Origin: DATLXU01 sp035575515
Lineage (GTDB): Bacteria > Acidobacteriota > Blastocatellia > UBA7656
Assembly: GCA_035575515.1 (NCBI GenBank)
Contig: DATLXU010000116.1
Span: forward strand, 1 to 47,145
Direction of reading: 5' to 3'
DNA length: 47,145 nucleotides
A program made the position numbers and the translations under genes. Shown here piece after piece: positions 1-8,363 of the stretch. Each line of letters begins with the position of its first letter. The stretch's first letter is position 1. The notes under the pieces are model-generated. The model was not told the origin of the DNA. It did not search any database and saw only the letters and a program-made list of their open reading frames with translations.

Positions 1-754
1 GGCAATCGCGCCCGCTGGAAGCCATCTATGTGGTGGTCTACTTTGACTGCCTGATGGTGAAAATCCGCGACGGCGCGCACATCGTCAACAAAGCGATTTA
101 CCCGGCCATCGGCTTGACCCGCGAAGGCCAGAAAGAGGCGCTCGGCCTGTGGCTGTCGCTGGCGGCGGGCGCGAAGTTCTGGATGGGCGTCGTCACCGAG
201 TTGAAGAATCGCGGCGTCAGTGACCTGTTCATTGCCTGTGTAGATGGGTTGAAAGGCTTGCCCGCAGCGTTGAAGCGGTCTTCCCCAAGACCCAGGTGCA
301 GCAATGCATCGTCCATCAAGTGCGCGCCTCACTCTCGTATGTGAGTTGGAAAGAGCGCAAGGCGGTGGCCGCCGATCTCAAGCTGATCTACACCGCCGCG
401 ACGCGCCAGGAAGGGGAATTGCGGTTAGAGGAGTTTGCCGCGAAATGTGACTCGCGCTATCCGACCATCAGTAAGCAAAGGCGCCTGAACTGGGAGCGGC
501 TGGCGGTGTTTTTCGCTTATCCGCCGGAAATCCGCAAAGTGATCTACACGACCAATGCGATCGAGTCAGTCAACAACGGGCTGCGGCGCGTGATCAAGCA
601 CCGAGGCTCGTTCCCGTCGGATGAGGCAGCGCTGAAGCTGATCTATTTGGCCTTACAGAATCTGAGCCAGAAATGGACGATGCCGGTCAAGGACTGGCGC
701 GCGGCGCTCAACCAGTTTGCGATTCTCTTTGAAGGGAGATTGCCCCTTGTTTAA
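1..754 (+). pseudogene. IS256-family (Mutator-type) transposase, 5'-truncated by the window and frameshifted
   Basis: This is the C-terminal part of a DDE transposase of the IS256 family, which catalyses cut-and-paste or copy-out transposition of its own element. All three catalytic acidic positions can be placed: the Asp in YFDCLMVKIRDG near base 44, the Asp in ACVDGLKG near base 244, and the Glu in TTNAIESVNNGLRR near base 565. The reading frame changes between the second Asp and the FPKTQVQQCIVHQVR motif. At about 270-273 a single base appears to be missing, because adding one G would restore the expected L-E-A-V-F-P series. The N-terminal half lies outside the window. IS256 elements do not normally use programmed frameshifting, so this copy is probably dead unless the missing base is a sequencing error. 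Confidence 0.9.
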
Positions 755-788
755 CCCAGGTCGTTTACACAAAACTCTGGACACCCCC
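1..788 (+). mobile_element. IS256-family insertion sequence, right part only
   Basis: The transposase reading frame ends at 754 and is followed within about ten bases by a sequence around 760-786 (core tttacacaaaactctggaca) that resembles the terminal inverted repeats of IS256-type elements. Immediately beyond it, on the opposite strand, TonB-dependent receptor coding sequence begins, so the element edge can be placed within a few bases of 788. The left end and the target-site duplication lie outside the window and cannot be checked. Confidence 0.75.
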
Positions 789-1222
789 CCTTGCCCGAAC
801 AGAAGCTCGTAGATCGAGTTGAAGTTGAACACGTGCGTTGTGTCGTAATCGGCGCGAGTGTACTCAAGTCGCGGCGCGCGGTTGTCGAGCAGGGCAGAGA
901 AGTTCGTCTGCCCTGTGCCCGCGTCCGCAACGTCCGTGAGCGTCTTCTGGAAGGTGTAGTTTGCCTGGAAGTACAGACCCGCCGAGAAGCGGCGACGGAG
1001 TTCTACCTGCAGCGAGTTGTAGCGGTACATCGAAAGGTTATCGAGCAGGTCAACTGCGCCCGCGTTCGGGTTTGGCAGGAAGCGAACCGAGCCGGTCAAA
1101 CCGTTGGTGATGTAGGTCGTCGCAAGGTCCGCCGGAACGCCCGCTTGGATCAGTCCCACTATCGTCGGGTTCGTCAGCAGCCCGCCGCTTGCCAGAAGCG
1201 GGAAGACGGTGAGCGCATTTTT
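787..1222 (-). pseudogene. TonB-dependent receptor (Oar-like) fragment interrupted by the IS
   Basis: On the minus strand an open frame reads as part of the beta-barrel of an Oar-like TonB-dependent outer-membrane receptor, with the motifs SLQVELRRRFSAGLYFQANY, FQKTLTDVADA, FSALLDNRAPRLEYTRADYD and THVFNFNSIYELLFGQG. Such receptors are highly expanded in Acidobacteriota (family knowledge). The frame has an in-frame TAG just upstream at 1223-1225 and no start. At about 787 it runs into the IS terminal repeat, exactly where other family members continue with a GK-x-FL turn. The gene is therefore truncated at both ends and cannot make a receptor. Confidence 0.8.
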
Positions 1223-1430
1223 CTAATGAAATGACCACTTTAGCCAGTGGCTTGATCGTAAGTTGCAACTGATGATTTCTATAGATTCGGATTTCGTTAC
1301 GAAAATTTGGATTTTGTGAGGTGAAGTTATATGTATTGAATCAATCTCATGTTTGCTGAACGCTTGCAATAGCGCGCGATATTCGTGACGATTAATCTTG
1401 ATGCATTGATTGAGCAGCGATGGAGGATTT

Positions 1431-1643
1431 ATGGTTGATGAGCGGCGGCAGCATCTGGAGTTAGTGGCGGCGCAACTGACGCAGGCCTATTACACGGTTC
1501 ACAGCGCGGGCAGCCCTGAGCATCGGGACATTCTCGAAACATACTTTTTTCTGCTCGATGCGCTTGTCGAGCACGACGGTCAGCAGCCCGAAGAAAGACC
1601 GCTCACTGCGGGCGACACGCTCGCGCCGTTTGAAAGTGAATAG
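1431..1643 (+). CDS. Hypothetical small protein, 70 aa
   Basis: A short acidic protein that I do not recognise. The ATG at 1431 is chosen because a strong GGAGGA ribosome binding site lies at 1422-1427; a TTG at 1410 would add seven residues but has no such site. The sequence begins MVDERRQHLELVAAQL and looks mostly helical, with no signal peptide, membrane segment or cysteine. It sits alone between the receptor/IS scar and a repeat-rich spacer, so its neighbours say nothing about function. The good start context is the main support for its being a real gene. Confidence 0.55.
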   Translation: MVDERRQHLELVAAQLTQAYYTVHSAGSPEHRDILETYFFLLDALVEHDGQQPEERPLTAGDTLAPFESE

Positions 1644-1731
1644 TGAGAGCGATGAGCATTCAGCCGAAAAGCCATAAGAGCATATTTTGAGAACGGCCAA
1701 AGTATTAATAGCAGCCCGCAGAGCGGGCGAT

Positions 1732-1898
1732 GGAATATAGCCTCGTGCGCAAGCACATGGTAAGCAACCGACCAGAGACCATAAGCCTGTGAAACAGGCG
1801 GCGGAGATTACGTATTGGAACGTCCTTCGCCCGTTTCACGGGCTTTATGAGATGCGGCCATCACTGACCCCCCGTGCTTGCGCGCGGGGCTATATTCC
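1732..1898. repeat. Nested inverted repeat (REP/MITE-like)
   Basis: The outer arms 1732-1756 and 1874-1898 are reverse complements over 25 bases with two mismatches; their ends are ggaatatagcc and ggctatattcc. Inside them a second pair, 1783-1800 and 1828-1845, is also inverted (aagcctgtgaaacaggcg against cgcccgtttcacgggctt), and each inner arm is itself a small hairpin. The whole can fold as a cruciform or long RNA hairpin and does not encode a protein. Confidence 0.7.
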
Positions 1899-1968
1899 TT
1901 CACCTGCGAAGCAGGTTACCTGTTTCATAACTCGCTCTTGGCTGAAAGCTGACAGCTTTCTTGCGTGA

Positions 1969-1974
1969 TATAAT
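1969..1974 (+). promoter_or_regulatory. TATAAT -10 box, possible leaderless promoter of hemW
   Basis: A perfect TATAAT ends six bases before the GTG at 1981. A transcript starting about seven bases after the box would begin at or next to the start codon, leaving no room for a ribosome binding site, and none is visible. No good -35 box is found at 16-18 bases. Confidence 0.45.
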
Positions 1975-1980
1975 TCCGTA

Positions 1981-3174
1981 GTGCATAAAAGTGCTGGCAT
2001 ATACATTCACATCCCTTTTTGCGAGCGCAAGTGCACTTATTGCAATTTCAACACGACAGACTATTTTGAAGACCTCGCCGCGCGTTATGTGAATGCAGTC
2101 AGCCGCGAGATTTCTTACTGGGGCAAGGCGCTTGCAGAAAAAAACAGGGGCGGCGGGCGCGTCGCGGTTGATACTATTTATTTCGGCGGCGGCACTCCTT
2201 CGATAATCGAAGCCGAACAGATAGCCTCGCTAATCGAAGCCTGCCGCGCGGCGTTTGATGTTGATCAGGATGCCGAAATTACCATCGAGATAAACCCCGC
2301 GACGCTTTCACGCAAAAAAATCGAGGCGTGGCTCCAAAGCGGAGTCACGCGCGCGAGCGTCGGCGTTCAATCCTTCATTGATCGTGAGCTGGAGGCTTTG
2401 AGCCGCACGCACACTTCCGAAGACGCGCGGCGCACGATTGATAACCTCCGCGAAGCAGGATTTCAAAACATCAGCATTGATTTGATCGCAGGGCTTCCTG
2501 AACAGGCTCTTCGCGATTGGGAATTCAACCTGCGCGAAGCGTTAAATATTCAACCCGAGCATCTGTCGCTCTACCTGCTCGAAGTGAAAGAAGGCACGCA
2601 GCTTTACGCGCAACTCAAGCGCGGCCAGCGCCCCCACCCCGATGACGACCTTTCGGCTGAGATGTATGAAATGATCGTCGAGGCCACGCGCGACGCGGGC
2701 TATGAGCATTACGAGATTTCAAACTTCGCTTTTATCAAGGGAGGCGAGCGCGAAAACGGCGACGAGGTGAATCCTTTTCGCTCGAAACATAATGTGAAAT
2801 ATTGGACGGCGGCTCCATTCTATGGGATGGGATGCGGCGCGCACTCCTTCGACACGCGCGCAAGGTGGATCAATCGAATGCAGACCGAAAAGTACATCGC
2901 CGACGTTGCTTCGCGCGGCCACGCCGTAACCGAGAGGCGCGAGCTGAGCCGGGAAGACCGCGCCGCCGAAGCTCTCTTTATGGGCCTGCGCCTGAGCGAA
3001 GGCATCTCTCTCGCAGAGTTTCGCCGCGAGTTCGGCCTTGATGTGCTCGCACGCTACAAAAATGATCTGCCGCGACTCGCCGAAGCGGGTTTGATTGAGA
3101 TAAAATGTGACCGCTTGATTCTGACCGAGCGCGGACGGCTGCTCTCGAATGAAGTATTCGTCTGTTTCGTGTGA
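1981..3174 (+). CDS. hemW: Radical SAM heme chaperone HemW
   Basis: HemW is a cytoplasmic radical-SAM protein that binds heme and delivers it to target proteins; it was long annotated as oxygen-independent coproporphyrinogen III oxidase. The N-terminus IYIHIPFCERKCTYCNFN carries the CX3CX2C cluster motif with the HemW-type C-x-F tail rather than the HemN-type fourth Cys. Further family motifs are TIYFGGGTPS, EINPATL, RASVGVQSF, SIDLIAGLP and the C-terminal HemN_C region (AEALFMGLRLSEGI). At 397 residues it has the normal length. The start is a GTG directly after a TATAAT box, with no visible ribosome binding site. The next gene begins 30 bases downstream on the same strand. Confidence 0.93.
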   Translation: MHKSAGIYIHIPFCERKCTYCNFNTTDYFEDLAARYVNAVSREISYWGKALAEKNRGGGRVAVDTIYFGGGTPSIIEAEQIASLIEACRAAFDVDQDAEITIEINPATLSRKKIEAWLQSGVTRASVGVQSFIDRELEALSRTHTSEDARRTIDNLREAGFQNISIDLIAGLPEQALRDWEFNLREALNIQPEHLSLYLLEVKEGTQLYAQLKRGQRPHPDDDLSAEMYEMIVEATRDAGYEHYEISNFAFIKGGERENGDEVNPFRSKHNVKYWTAAPFYGMGCGAHSFDTRARWINRMQTEKYIADVASRGHAVTERRELSREDRAAEALFMGLRLSEGISLAEFRREFGLDVLARYKNDLPRLAEAGLIEIKCDRLILTERGRLLSNEVFVCFV

Positions 3175-3204
3175 ACGCGACTGCGAACTACGGAGATTTC
3201 AATT

Positions 3205-4326
3205 ATGACGCGCAGGTTGAAGATCAAAGTAGCAATAGGGCTATGGCTAATCTTAGCCGTCGTAGCCGGGACTCAAGCGCAAAGCGGAAGGCTCAGAGAT
3301 CAAACTTCTCGTCCGCGCGTTCAGGGCGGCGCGACGCAGGACGACGACACGCTGCGCATACGAGTCGAAGAAGTGTTGCTGCCCGTCAGCGTTCGCAATC
3401 AATTGGGCAAGCTGCCTTCGGATTTGAAGCGGACAGACTTCATCGTGACCGAAGACGGCAGCCGCCGCGACGTGAACGCGGTGATGCGCACGCCCGCTAA
3501 CATCCTCTTTGTCATTGACGCGAGCGCACAGTCGACTATCAAAAACATAAACGCGAACCGCGAGCTTGCGCTTGAGATGATTGGCGCGCTCGCCGACGAA
3601 GACCACGCCGCGATCATCTCTTATTCCGACCGCGTTGATCTGCTCTGCGGGTGGACCACGAACAAGAAGCAGCTACGCGACGCGCTCAACTGGAAGTTCA
3701 AGCCCGGTCTGGAAGCGGACCTTTACAACGCGCTTATGTACGCGGCTGACGAAGTGCTGTCGAAGGTTAATGGCCGCCGCAGCATCGTGCTTATAAGCGA
3801 CGGCGTTGATTCATTTGAGAAGCCCGTGCCCGAAGGCATGACCTTGATGTTTGAAAAGGCGCTGGCGGCGCTGCATCGCGCGCGCGCAACCGTTTATGTC
3901 GCGAGCCAGAATGAAATCTTGATGCAGGACTTGAAGCCGCTGGCGTTCAACGCTCTCTCGTGGTACGAGCGATTGGACCCGCAGCAGCGCAAGCGCGTTG
4001 ACCGCTATCGCAGGTATTATCGCCAGCTTGAGGCCGCAGAGATTTCGCTCAAAGGGCTTGCGGAAGAGACCGGCGGCGTGATGTGGAGCGCAGGCGCGAA
4101 AGAGGAGTTCCTAAAGCTCAATGGCCGCATCATTAACGAGATTGGAACTGAATGCATAATCGCATATTCGTCAGAGCGCCAGCCCGACGACACGAGTTTT
4201 CACGCGATAAAGGTCTATGGCACGCGGCCCGACATAACGATTCGCTTCCGTCGCGGCATCTACGCGAACTCTTACCAGAAGACAACGGCGATGGTTTGGC
4301 CTCAGCAAGAGTTGCCGGGTTTCTAG
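3205..4326 (+). CDS. Secreted VWA-domain protein (Acidobacteria type)
   Basis: A 373-residue protein with an N-terminal signal peptide (hydrophobic stretch about 9-22, AxA-type cleavage near TQAQ) followed by a von Willebrand factor A domain. It resembles the VWFA-related proteins common in Acidobacteria genomes: a short beta-rich region (IRVEEVLLPVSVRNQLGKL) precedes the VWA fold, which starts at ILFVIDASAQST and contains AAIISYSDRVDLL and RSIVLISDGVDSF. The metal-binding DxSxS motif reads DASAQ, so the third position is changed and metal binding may be weak. An ACGGAGA ribosome binding site lies before the ATG. It probably acts outside the inner membrane in protein contacts; its partner is unknown. 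Confidence 0.8.
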   Translation: MTRRLKIKVAIGLWLILAVVAGTQAQSGRLRDQTSRPRVQGGATQDDDTLRIRVEEVLLPVSVRNQLGKLPSDLKRTDFIVTEDGSRRDVNAVMRTPANILFVIDASAQSTIKNINANRELALEMIGALADEDHAAIISYSDRVDLLCGWTTNKKQLRDALNWKFKPGLEADLYNALMYAADEVLSKVNGRRSIVLISDGVDSFEKPVPEGMTLMFEKALAALHRARATVYVASQNEILMQDLKPLAFNALSWYERLDPQQRKRVDRYRRYYRQLEAAEISLKGLAEETGGVMWSAGAKEEFLKLNGRIINEIGTECIIAYSSERQPDDTSFHAIKVYGTRPDITIRFRRGIYANSYQKTTAMVWPQQELPGF

Positions 4327-4447
4327 CAATGGAATCAGTGAAATATTTGTTGAGGCAGCCTTGCGATGGCCGCACTACATCGCTCTGATTCAAATCTTTC
4401 CCTGTGTTATCATTTCAGACTAACCAATCAAACTAATCGGAGACGCG

Positions 4448-5488
4448 ATGGACTACATTGATCTGCGCAGCGACACTGTTACTAAACCGACTGACGAGAT
4501 GCGCGAGGCGATGATGCGCGCCGAAGTCGGCGACGACGTTTATCTCGAAGACCCGACTGTAAATCGCTTGCAGGAGCGCGCGGCTGAGATGCTCGGAAAA
4601 GAAGCCGCGCTATTTGTTCCATCGGGCACGATGGGAAATCAAATCTGCGTCAAGCTGCACACAGAGCCGGGCCACGAAGTCATCACCGAAGAACGCTCAC
4701 ACATCTTTAATTATGAGATGGCAGCGATGGCCGTCATCAGCGGAACAATCCCGCGACCCGTGCGCGGCGAAGACGGATTGCTCGATTGGCCATCAATCGA
4801 GGCGGCGATTCGACCTCGCTCGGCTTACTACGTCGCGCAGACGGGGCTTGTCACTTTGGAAAACACGCACAACATGGCGGGCGGCGCTTGTGTGCCGCTT
4901 GAGCGCATGGAAGAAATCTGCGAGCGCGCGCACGAAGCAGGTCTGCCAGTTCACCTTGATGGCGCGCGAATCTTTAACGCGGCAGTTGCGTTGAAGCGGG
5001 ACGTGGCGGAGCTTGCGCGACCCGCAGACTCCGTGATGTTCTGCCTATCGAAAGGCCTAGCCGCGCCGGTCGGCTCATTGATCGCAGGCACGCGCCAGTT
5101 CATTGACCGCGCTATCAAGATTCGCAAGATGCTCGGCGGCGGAATGCGACAGGTCGGCGTGCTTGCGGCTGCGGGACTCGTGGCGCTTGAGAAGATGACC
5201 AAAAGATTGGAAGAAGATCATGCTAACGCGCAGAGGCTGGCGCGCGGGCTTGCCGAAATTCCCGGCATTAAGATTGATCCCGAAAAAGTTCAAACGAACA
5301 TTTTAGTCTTCGACATCTCAGGAACGGGCATAACGACAACTGAATTAACTGCGAGACTCAAAGCGCGCGGCGTGCTTGCAAACGGAATCAACCCGCGCGA
5401 GATGCGAATGGTCACGCACAAAGACGTTTCGCGCACGGACGTGGAATCGGCTCTGGCAGCCATAAAGGCAGTTGTCAGTGGTCAGTAG
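4448..5488 (+). CDS. ltaE: Low-specificity L-threonine aldolase
   Basis: A PLP enzyme of fold type I that splits L-threonine or allo-threonine into glycine and acetaldehyde. Family motifs are in order: DLRSDTVTKPT at the N-terminus, VGDDVYLEDPTVN, FVPSGTMGNQ, the active-site lead HLDGARIFNA and the PLP lysine in FCLSKGLAAPVGS. Its 346 residues match the family. A GGAGACG site precedes the ATG. The last codons (V-V-S-G-Q-stop) lie inside the left arm of a short-repeat element that fills the gap to cmk, so the natural C-terminus may have been altered by that repeat. Confidence 0.93.
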   Translation: MDYIDLRSDTVTKPTDEMREAMMRAEVGDDVYLEDPTVNRLQERAAEMLGKEAALFVPSGTMGNQICVKLHTEPGHEVITEERSHIFNYEMAAMAVISGTIPRPVRGEDGLLDWPSIEAAIRPRSAYYVAQTGLVTLENTHNMAGGACVPLERMEEICERAHEAGLPVHLDGARIFNAAVALKRDVAELARPADSVMFCLSKGLAAPVGSLIAGTRQFIDRAIKIRKMLGGGMRQVGVLAAAGLVALEKMTKRLEEDHANAQRLARGLAEIPGIKIDPEKVQTNILVFDISGTGITTTELTARLKARGVLANGINPREMRMVTHKDVSRTDVESALAAIKAVVSGQ

Positions 5489-5561
5489 TCAGTTGTCAGT
5501 TATTCGCAGTAGCAAACGAATAAACGATACTGGCAACTGGCAGCTGGCAACTGGCAACTGA
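5471..5561. repeat. Inverted short-tandem-repeat element A (ltaE/cmk junction)
   Basis: The left arm (5471-5500) is built of repeats of the type gtcagtg/tcagttg and the right arm (5529-5561) of actggca/ctggcaa units; the two are imperfect reverse complements around a spacer of about 28 bases. The element includes the ltaE stop codon and ends two bases before the cmk ATG. Confidence 0.75.
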
Positions 5562-5563
5562 TA

Positions 5564-6232
5564 ATGAACAAACTCATAATCGCCATTGATGGGCCATCAG
5601 GAGCGGGGAAAAGCACCGTCGGCAAAACCATAGCCCGGCGGCTCGGCTACCTCTATATTGATTCCGGCGCGGTCTATCGCGCGGTCGGGCTTGCCGCCTT
5701 GCGCGCGGGCGCGCCGCTCGACGATGCGAGGGCAGTCGCGCGAATCGCTCGCGCGTCGGATATACGACTCGAAGGCGACCCCGATCATCTCAAAGTCTTT
5801 CTCGACGGCGGCGAAGTCACGCGCGAGATTCGCCTGCCTGATGCGAGCCACGCATCATCGGTCATCGCTACGATCCCCGAAGTGCGCGAGGCCGTCGTCG
5901 AGAAACTCCGCGAGATGAGCCGCGCCGGCGGCATAGTCATGGATGGGCGCGACATCGGCACGAAAGTTTTTCCCGACGCGCAGGTGAAAATATTCCTCGA
6001 CGCGTCGCTCGACGTGCGCGCTCAAAGAAGATGTGAAGAAGAACTTGGACGCGGTCGCGCGGTTTCAATCGAACAGGTGAAAGCCGAGTTGGAAGAACGC
6101 GACCGGCGTGACACGACGCGCGCGGCGACTCCGCTCGTGCGCGCCGACGATGCCATCTTCATTGATACGTCTGATATGCCGCTCGACCGCGTCGTTGAGA
6201 GCGTGCTTGAAATTGTCAAATCGCGCAGTTAA
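5564..6232 (+). CDS. cmk: Cytidylate kinase
   Basis: CMP/dCMP kinase, a cytoplasmic P-loop NMP kinase that phosphorylates CMP with ATP in pyrimidine nucleotide metabolism. The P-loop IDGPSGAGKSTVGK is at residues 7-20, followed by IDSGAVYRAVGL and the CMP-binding VMDGRDIGTKVFPDA. The C-terminal RDRRDTTRAATPL segment and a length of 222 residues fit the family. The ATG has no clear ribosome binding site because a short-repeat element abuts it, so translation may depend on coupling to ltaE or on folding of that element. Confidence 0.94.
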   Translation: MNKLIIAIDGPSGAGKSTVGKTIARRLGYLYIDSGAVYRAVGLAALRAGAPLDDARAVARIARASDIRLEGDPDHLKVFLDGGEVTREIRLPDASHASSVIATIPEVREAVVEKLREMSRAGGIVMDGRDIGTKVFPDAQVKIFLDASLDVRAQRRCEEELGRGRAVSIEQVKAELEERDRRDTTRAATPLVRADDAIFIDTSDMPLDRVVESVLEIVKSRS

Positions 6233-6378
6233 ACTCATAAAGCGTCGTGTCGGAACGCTTGAACTTTTTGAGTCTCGTAGCGGAAACGATTTGAGGTTGA
6301 ATTCAAAGCTCGCCACACGTTCTTCACCAGCGCCGCGCACGCTTGTGTCGAGAACGCGCCCTTTAGCCTGAAAAAATC

Positions 6379-7035
6379 ATGGGAATCTTCACCGGATTAA
6401 TCATGGAGACAGGTCGCGTGCGCAGCGCCACCCGCCGCGCCGATGGCGCCTACTTCGTCTTTGATGCGAGCAAAGTTTTAGAAGGCACTCGCATCGGCGA
6501 TTCAATCTCGATTAACGGCGTCGACCTGACTGTGGTTGAAATGGGCCGCGACTATTTCAGCGCGGACGCTTCGCTTGAAACTTTGAGCCGCACTACTCTT
6601 GGTAATCTTCGCGCGGGAAGTCGCGTCAATCTCGAACGCGCGCTTGCCGTAGGCGAACGATTGGGCGGCCACATGGTTCAGGGCCACGTCGACGGCACGG
6701 CGGAACTTATCTCGGTCACGCCCGAAGGCAACGCCTATCGAATGCGCTTCAGATTTCCCGCCGAGCTTGGTCGCTACATCGCGATGAAAGGCTCGATAAC
6801 GGTTGACGGCATCAGCCTGACGGTCGCGGGACTCGGGGCAGACTCGTTTGAGGTTGCAATCATCCCGCACACGTGGCGCGAGACAACATTGAGCGATTTG
6901 AAACCGGGCGACCGCGTGAACATCGAAGTTGACGTGCTGGCGAAGTACGTTGAGCGATTGATGCAGCGCCAAGAAGAATCAGCCGCCGCTGCAAGCAAGC
7001 TGACAATGGAGTATTTGATAGAACAGGGATATTAG
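6379..7035 (+). CDS. ribE: Riboflavin synthase, alpha subunit
   Basis: Riboflavin synthase dismutates two 6,7-dimethyl-8-ribityllumazines to riboflavin and the pyrimidinedione precursor, the last step of the pathway. Two lumazine-binding repeats are visible: the first starts FTGLIMETGRV and contains SISINGVDLTV, and the second contains HMVQGHVDGTAEL and SITVDGISLTVAGL, ending with IPHTWRETTLSDLKPGDRVNIEVD. At 218 residues it is full length. The start gives MGIFTGLI, two residues longer than the common MFTGLI. No FMN riboswitch is visible in the 146 bases upstream. ribBA follows after a repeat element, so these are riboflavin genes without ribD or ribH in the window. Confidence 0.94.
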   Translation: MGIFTGLIMETGRVRSATRRADGAYFVFDASKVLEGTRIGDSISINGVDLTVVEMGRDYFSADASLETLSRTTLGNLRAGSRVNLERALAVGERLGGHMVQGHVDGTAELISVTPEGNAYRMRFRFPAELGRYIAMKGSITVDGISLTVAGLGADSFEVAIIPHTWRETTLSDLKPGDRVNIEVDVLAKYVERLMQRQEESAAAASKLTMEYLIEQGY

Positions 7036-7134
7036 CCGGGTGCCGGGTGTCAGGTGCCGTGTGTCAGGGAAAACTAGGAAATGAGAGCGACAACTCACAT
7101 TTCTTTCCCTGACACCAGACACCTGACACCTGCC
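7036..7134. repeat. Inverted short-tandem-repeat element B (ribE/ribBA junction)
   Basis: The left arm (7036-7070; units like gccgggt and gtcaggt) and right arm (7107-7134; units like gacacct) are imperfect reverse complements flanking a spacer of about 36 bases. The element starts directly after the ribE stop and ends just before the GAGGGA ribosome binding site of ribBA. Confidence 0.75.
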
Positions 7135-7145
7135 GAGGGACGCTT

Positions 7146-8363
7146 ATGCCATTCGCAACTATTCAAGAGGCGGTCGAAGAATTCCGCGCGGGCCGCATGG
7201 TCATCATAGTGGACGATGAAGACCGCGAGAACGAAGGCGACATAGCTTGCGCCGCCGAAAAGGTCACGCCCGAAGTCATCAATTTTATGGCGCGATTCGG
7301 GCGCGGGCTGATATGCCTTTCGATGACCGAAGAGAGACTCGACGAGTTGCAGATACCGCTTCAGGTGTCGGACGCTGACAACACGGCAACGCGAGGCACC
7401 GCCTTTTGCGTCTCCATTGAGGCGCGGCGTGGCGTGACAACAGGCATATCGGCAGCCGACCGCGCCACTACGATTCAGGTTGCGGTTGATCCGCGGACGA
7501 AGCCTTCAGACCTTGCGCGGCCCGGCCACATCCTGCCGCTTCGCGCGCGTCGCGGCGGCGTGCTAGTGCGGCCCGGCCACACGGAAGCCGTTATTGATCT
7601 GGCGCGCATCGCGGGGATGACTCCGGCGGGCGTGATTTGCGAGATCATGACGGACGAAGGCGAGATGGCGCGGCTGCCTGAACTCAAGGAGTTCGCGCGG
7701 CATCACGGCATCAAGATTATTTCGGTCGCCGACCTCGTGAGCTACCGGATGGCAAACGAGGTGCTCGTGCATCCGACGGTTGAGGCGCGAGTGCCGACCG
7801 TGTACGGCGACTTTCGCGCCGTCGCCTTCACCAACGATATTAATACGGACGTTCACCTTGCGCTTGTGATGGGAGAGATCATACCGGACGAGAGCGTTCT
7901 CGTGCGCGTGCATTCGCAGTGCGTGCTCGGAGACGTGTTCGGCTCACTTCGCGACGACACGGGCTGGCAACTGCACCGCTCGCTTGAGCTGATTGGCAAT
8001 GAAGGTCGCGGCGTGTTGCTTTACCTGAAACAGGAGGGGCGCGGCGTCGGCCTGGTCAATCAGCTTCGCGCATACCGCTTGATGGATGAGCAGAACAAAG
8101 ATGCGGTCGAAGCGGACGCGGCTGTCGTCGGGGTTCACAAGATGGACCCGCGCGATTACGGCATTGGCGCGCAGATACTTCACAGTCTCGGCGTGCGCAA
8201 GATGCGGCTGATCACGAACCATCCTGTGAAGCGCGCGGCCATCGAAGGATTCGGTCTTGAGATAACCGACCGGGTGCCGATTGAGATGGAGCCGAACGAG
8301 TCGAACGAGAAAGTATTGCGCGCGAGAAAAGAGAAGCTCGGACATTTGCTCACGAAAGTGTAG
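7146..8363 (+). CDS. ribBA: Bifunctional RibBA with a GTP cyclohydrolase II half lacking two zinc cysteines
   Basis: The N-terminal half (about 1-200) is 3,4-dihydroxy-2-butanone-4-phosphate synthase with its metal and substrate motifs intact: VDDEDRENEGDI, RGTAFCVSIEA and RPGHILPLRARRGGVLVRPGHTEA. The C-terminal half (about 205-405) is the GTP cyclohydrolase II fold, with EGRGVLLYLKQEGRGVGL, MDPRDYGIGAQIL and LITNHPVKR. In active enzymes the zinc site is SEC-x10-C-x-C (the RCDCG motif). Here the first Cys remains (C259 in HSQCVLGD), but the other two positions are D270 and T272 (LRDDTG). The lyase half should work; the cyclohydrolase half is probably inactive or altered (inference). A GAGGGA site precedes the ATG. 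Confidence 0.93.
   Translation: MPFATIQEAVEEFRAGRMVIIVDDEDRENEGDIACAAEKVTPEVINFMARFGRGLICLSMTEERLDELQIPLQVSDADNTATRGTAFCVSIEARRGVTTGISAADRATTIQVAVDPRTKPSDLARPGHILPLRARRGGVLVRPGHTEAVIDLARIAGMTPAGVICEIMTDEGEMARLPELKEFARHHGIKIISVADLVSYRMANEVLVHPTVEARVPTVYGDFRAVAFTNDINTDVHLALVMGEIIPDESVLVRVHSQCVLGDVFGSLRDDTGWQLHRSLELIGNEGRGVLLYLKQEGRGVGLVNQLRAYRLMDEQNKDAVEADAAVVGVHKMDPRDYGIGAQILHSLGVRKMRLITNHPVKRAAIEGFGLEITDRVPIEMEPNESNEKVLRARKEKLGHLLTKV

Larger units (their letters stand above)
1644..1980. other. Intergenic spacer with palindromic repeat upstream of hemW
   Basis: I see no gene in this 337-base stretch. Its middle (1732-1898) is a nested inverted repeat described separately, followed by a small hairpin (cctgcgaagcagg near 1903-1915). 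Its end carries a TATAAT box just before the hemW start. Confidence 0.6.

Noticed and set aside
6233..6378. FMN riboswitch before ribE
   Set aside because: The region lacks the conserved RFN-element sequences; only ordinary spacer is seen.
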